Shown piece by piece: positions 15,401 to 16,385 of a stretch of 16,385 bases of DNA (position 1 is the stretch's first letter; each line of letters begins with the position of its first letter). Location of the stretch: contig JAFVYT010000222.1 in NCBI GenBank assembly GCA_017508505.1, forward strand, positions 1 through 16,385, in the 5' to 3' direction. Source of the DNA: Clostridia bacterium (GTDB lineage Bacteria > Bacillota_A > Clostridia > Oscillospirales > SIG627). Both the position numbers and the translations under genes were made by a program. The notes under the pieces are model-generated. The model searched no databases and was not told the origin of the DNA. It was given only the letters and a program-made list of their open reading frames with translations.

Positions 15401-16385
15401 GGCTTCTTTGGGGATAAATCCCCCGATATCGACTTGAATTTCTCCGGTGACGTTCAGGCTGATGCCCACAAGTATACCGAGGTGCTTTTCGGAGAGGGCA
15501 ACGTGTTCCGTGCGGGAACCATCGGTACCTTGGCGGAGAAGAATGCCTACGGCTATGTGAAAAAGTTTCTGGAGGAGCAAGGAAAGGTCGTTAACCGTGC
15601 GGCGGAAAACCAGCTCGTCGCCGGTTGCACCGGAGTGAAAAAGACGACGGGTCAGCACCCCGGTGGAATCATCGTAATCCCCCGCGATCGCGACGTTTAT
15701 GACTTCACTCCCGTTCAGCATCCTGCCGACGGTCAGGGAACCGAAACCGTTACCACTCACTTTGCGTTCTCCTATCTCCATGATACGGTCTTAAAGCTTG
15801 ACATTCTCGGACATGATGTCCCCACAAAGTATAAGATGCTGGAAAAGTACACCGGCATCAACGTGCTCACCGTTCCGATGCGGGATGAAAAGGTTATGAG
15901 TCTGTTTGCAAACTCCGAGGCTCTTGGATGTGATCTTTCCGAGATCGGCGTGGAAACAGGGACTCTTTGCTTGCCGGAATTCGGCACGAAGTTTGTGCGG
16001 CAAATGCTCAAGGATACCAATCCCAAAACCTTTGCCGACCTTTTGCAGATCTCAGGCCTTTCCCACGGCACTGACGTGTGGCTCGGAAATGCACAGGAAT
16101 TGATTAAGGATGGCATCTGTACCATTTCCGAGGTGATCGGAACCCGAGATAATATTATGACTTATCTGATCTATCACAATATGGATAAGAAGATGAGCTT
16201 TGATATTATGGAAAAGGTGCGAAAGGGAAAAGGGCTTACCCCCGAGTGGGAGGAGGCAATGCGTGCTCACGACGTGCCCGATTGGTACATCTCCTCCTGC
16301 AAAAAGATCAAGTATATGTTCCCCAAGGCTCACGCCGCCGCCTACGTAATTTCTGCCATTCGACTTGCTTGGTTTAAGGTCTATC
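12425..16385 (+). CDS. polC: DNA polymerase III alpha subunit, Gram-positive PolC type, 3'-truncated by the window edge
   Basis: Replicative DNA polymerase of Gram-positive bacteria with built-in 3'-5' proofreading. The frame is open from the ATG at 12425 (GAGGA at 12412-12416, eight bases upstream) to the window end: 1320 codons of a family of about 1430-1450, so roughly 120-150 C-terminal residues are missing. Seen: N-terminal domain; Gly-rich linker near 188-200; OB-fold region (about 255-360); PHP domain opening with HLHTKMSTMDS at 375 and AITDHGNLQGFPDA; inserted DEDDh exonuclease with D462 and E464 (FDIETTGLS), D547 (HNANFDIGF), H600 and D605; the remaining PHP part (ATGDVHFMRPED); a four-Cys zinc site (C945, C950, C972, C975); catalytic D1001 and D1003 in PDIDLNFSGD; and TGQHPGGIIVIP. 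It overlaps ispG by 17 bases, so coupled translation is likely. Confidence 0.97.
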   Translation, partial: MKDVNKKPFAALFNKYTPDDGARELLDLLDDYTYRLNKETREIRIDFYFPRLVSKARIYALEKGLTEAYQLKSCFIFPKYPSECFDASYKEELLLELSRNTLMAKGFFDDSVMTVEEGRVRFEMKPGYSDLPQLAECERLLSEIIFSEFGLRFEVTLHSEAFDIEEYNKHAKFTMLFEDVVKPASSQPAKSGSSFGGGGGFVPSAPGFEARTEASVVPTGLSDNTEFRVDREEKRVYAGHLVFDLSSPETLLGRAFKDDDWETFVPLRDLASGPRPVTFCGTVISEEDKEMRGTDGFRVKVYVTDRASSATLKFSGAVDKVKPLMKASPGTPLLVVGNLQFDKFENELVVRPRSVSQIGIVPISDDAEEKRIELHLHTKMSTMDSTIETGDIVKLAHSWGHRAVAITDHGNLQGFPDAMLMSEKLGMKVIYGMEGYFVDDTARALFGEAHGDFENTEFVIFDIETTGLSALSCQITEIGAVLYRNGEVLDHFSTFADPGVPIPENIVKLTGITDEMVKGAPTPLEAVKQFLAFAGDRTLIAHNANFDIGFIKKVAEDNGLPLKNAYLDTLALSRFLNTDLKNHKLDTLQRYFGIEEFNHHRAFEDAETLGKIFDAMIRKMQQEGIVDLDGMNNAMSASCDPKKLKSYHIILLVKNQVGLKNLYKLVSRSYLDYYSRNPRIPKTLLQEHREGLLVGSACSEGELYSAILEGKSYGELLKIADFYDYMEIQPLGNNDYLVRKEKVNGVEQLQSINKRIIELGKKQGKMTVATGDVHFMRPEDEVFRQILLAGMKFPDATSHTPLYMRTTEEMLSEFSYLPPELAKEVVISNPNKICDMVEEVRPIPKGSYPPALEGAVEELNRACYEKAHRMYGDPLPQLVEDRLGRELGSIEKHGFSVLYVIAKRLVQNSEEKGYLVGSRGSVGSSFVATMASISEVNPLVPHYLCPNETCKHSEFIEDGSVGSGFDLPPKDCPLCGTRMISDGHDIPFETFLGFFGDKSPDIDLNFSGDVQADAHKYTEVLFGEGNVFRAGTIGTLAEKNAYGYVKKFLEEQGKVVNRAAENQLVAGCTGVKKTTGQHPGGIIVIPRDRDVYDFTPVQHPADGQGTETVTTHFAFSYLHDTVLKLDILGHDVPTKYKMLEKYTGINVLTVPMRDEKVMSLFANSEALGCDLSEIGVETGTLCLPEFGTKFVRQMLKDTNPKTFADLLQISGLSHGTDVWLGNAQELIKDGICTISEVIGTRDNIMTYLIYHNMDKKMSFDIMEKVRKGKGLTPEWEEAMRAHDVPDWYISSCKKIKYMFPKAHAAAYVISAIRLAWFKVY

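Overview
The window is a chromosomal segment of an anaerobic, Gram-positive member of the Clostridia, probably a gut or rumen lineage. The main reasons are the Firmicutes gene order rpsB-tsf-pyrH-frr-uppS-cdsA-dxr-rseP-ispG-polC, a Gram-positive-type PolC with its exonuclease set inside the PHP domain, strong AGGAG-type ribosome binding sites, and a pair of secreted cohesin/dockerin proteins of the kind common in cellulosome-related and gut Clostridia. The species cannot be named from this sequence. Base composition and codon choice look similar across the window, and no transposase, integrase, tRNA, rRNA or CRISPR array was seen.

Layout, all genes on the + strand. (1) 1-1647: the 3' part of rpsB, complete tsf, and a strong intrinsic terminator. 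(2) 1673-6101: a self-contained two-gene unit with its own extended -10 promoter and terminator. The first gene encodes an 859-residue secreted protein: signal peptide, BspA-like leucine-rich region, four Ig-like repeats, a dockerin-like module, a cohesin-like module and a C-terminal dockerin. The second encodes a 577-residue protein: signal peptide, cohesin module, six His/CxxC repeats, a beta-rich domain and a C-terminal transmembrane anchor. (3) 6122-16385: a second promoter followed by an apparent eight-gene operon, pyrH-frr-uppS-cdsA-dxr-rseP-ispG-polC. polC starts inside the end of ispG and runs off the right edge.

How the parts work together: the outer regions carry core functions. These are ribosomal protein S2 and EF-Ts, pyrimidine nucleotide supply (PyrH), ribosome recycling (Frr), the MEP isoprenoid pathway (Dxr, IspG), use of isoprenoid for the cell-wall lipid carrier (UppS), phospholipid precursor synthesis (CdsA), a site-2 protease (RseP) and the replicative DNA polymerase (PolC). 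The surface pair interrupts this usual order between tsf and pyrH. The simplest reading is that the anchored cohesin protein holds the secreted dockerin protein (or other dockerin proteins) at the cell surface, with the LRR/Ig portion as the displayed binding part. That pairing is inference; no catalytic domain is visible in either protein. It is the best candidate in the window for an undescribed system.

No gene-free stretch exceeds 300 bases. The longest gaps (1600-1737 and 6064-6182) hold a terminator followed by a promoter.
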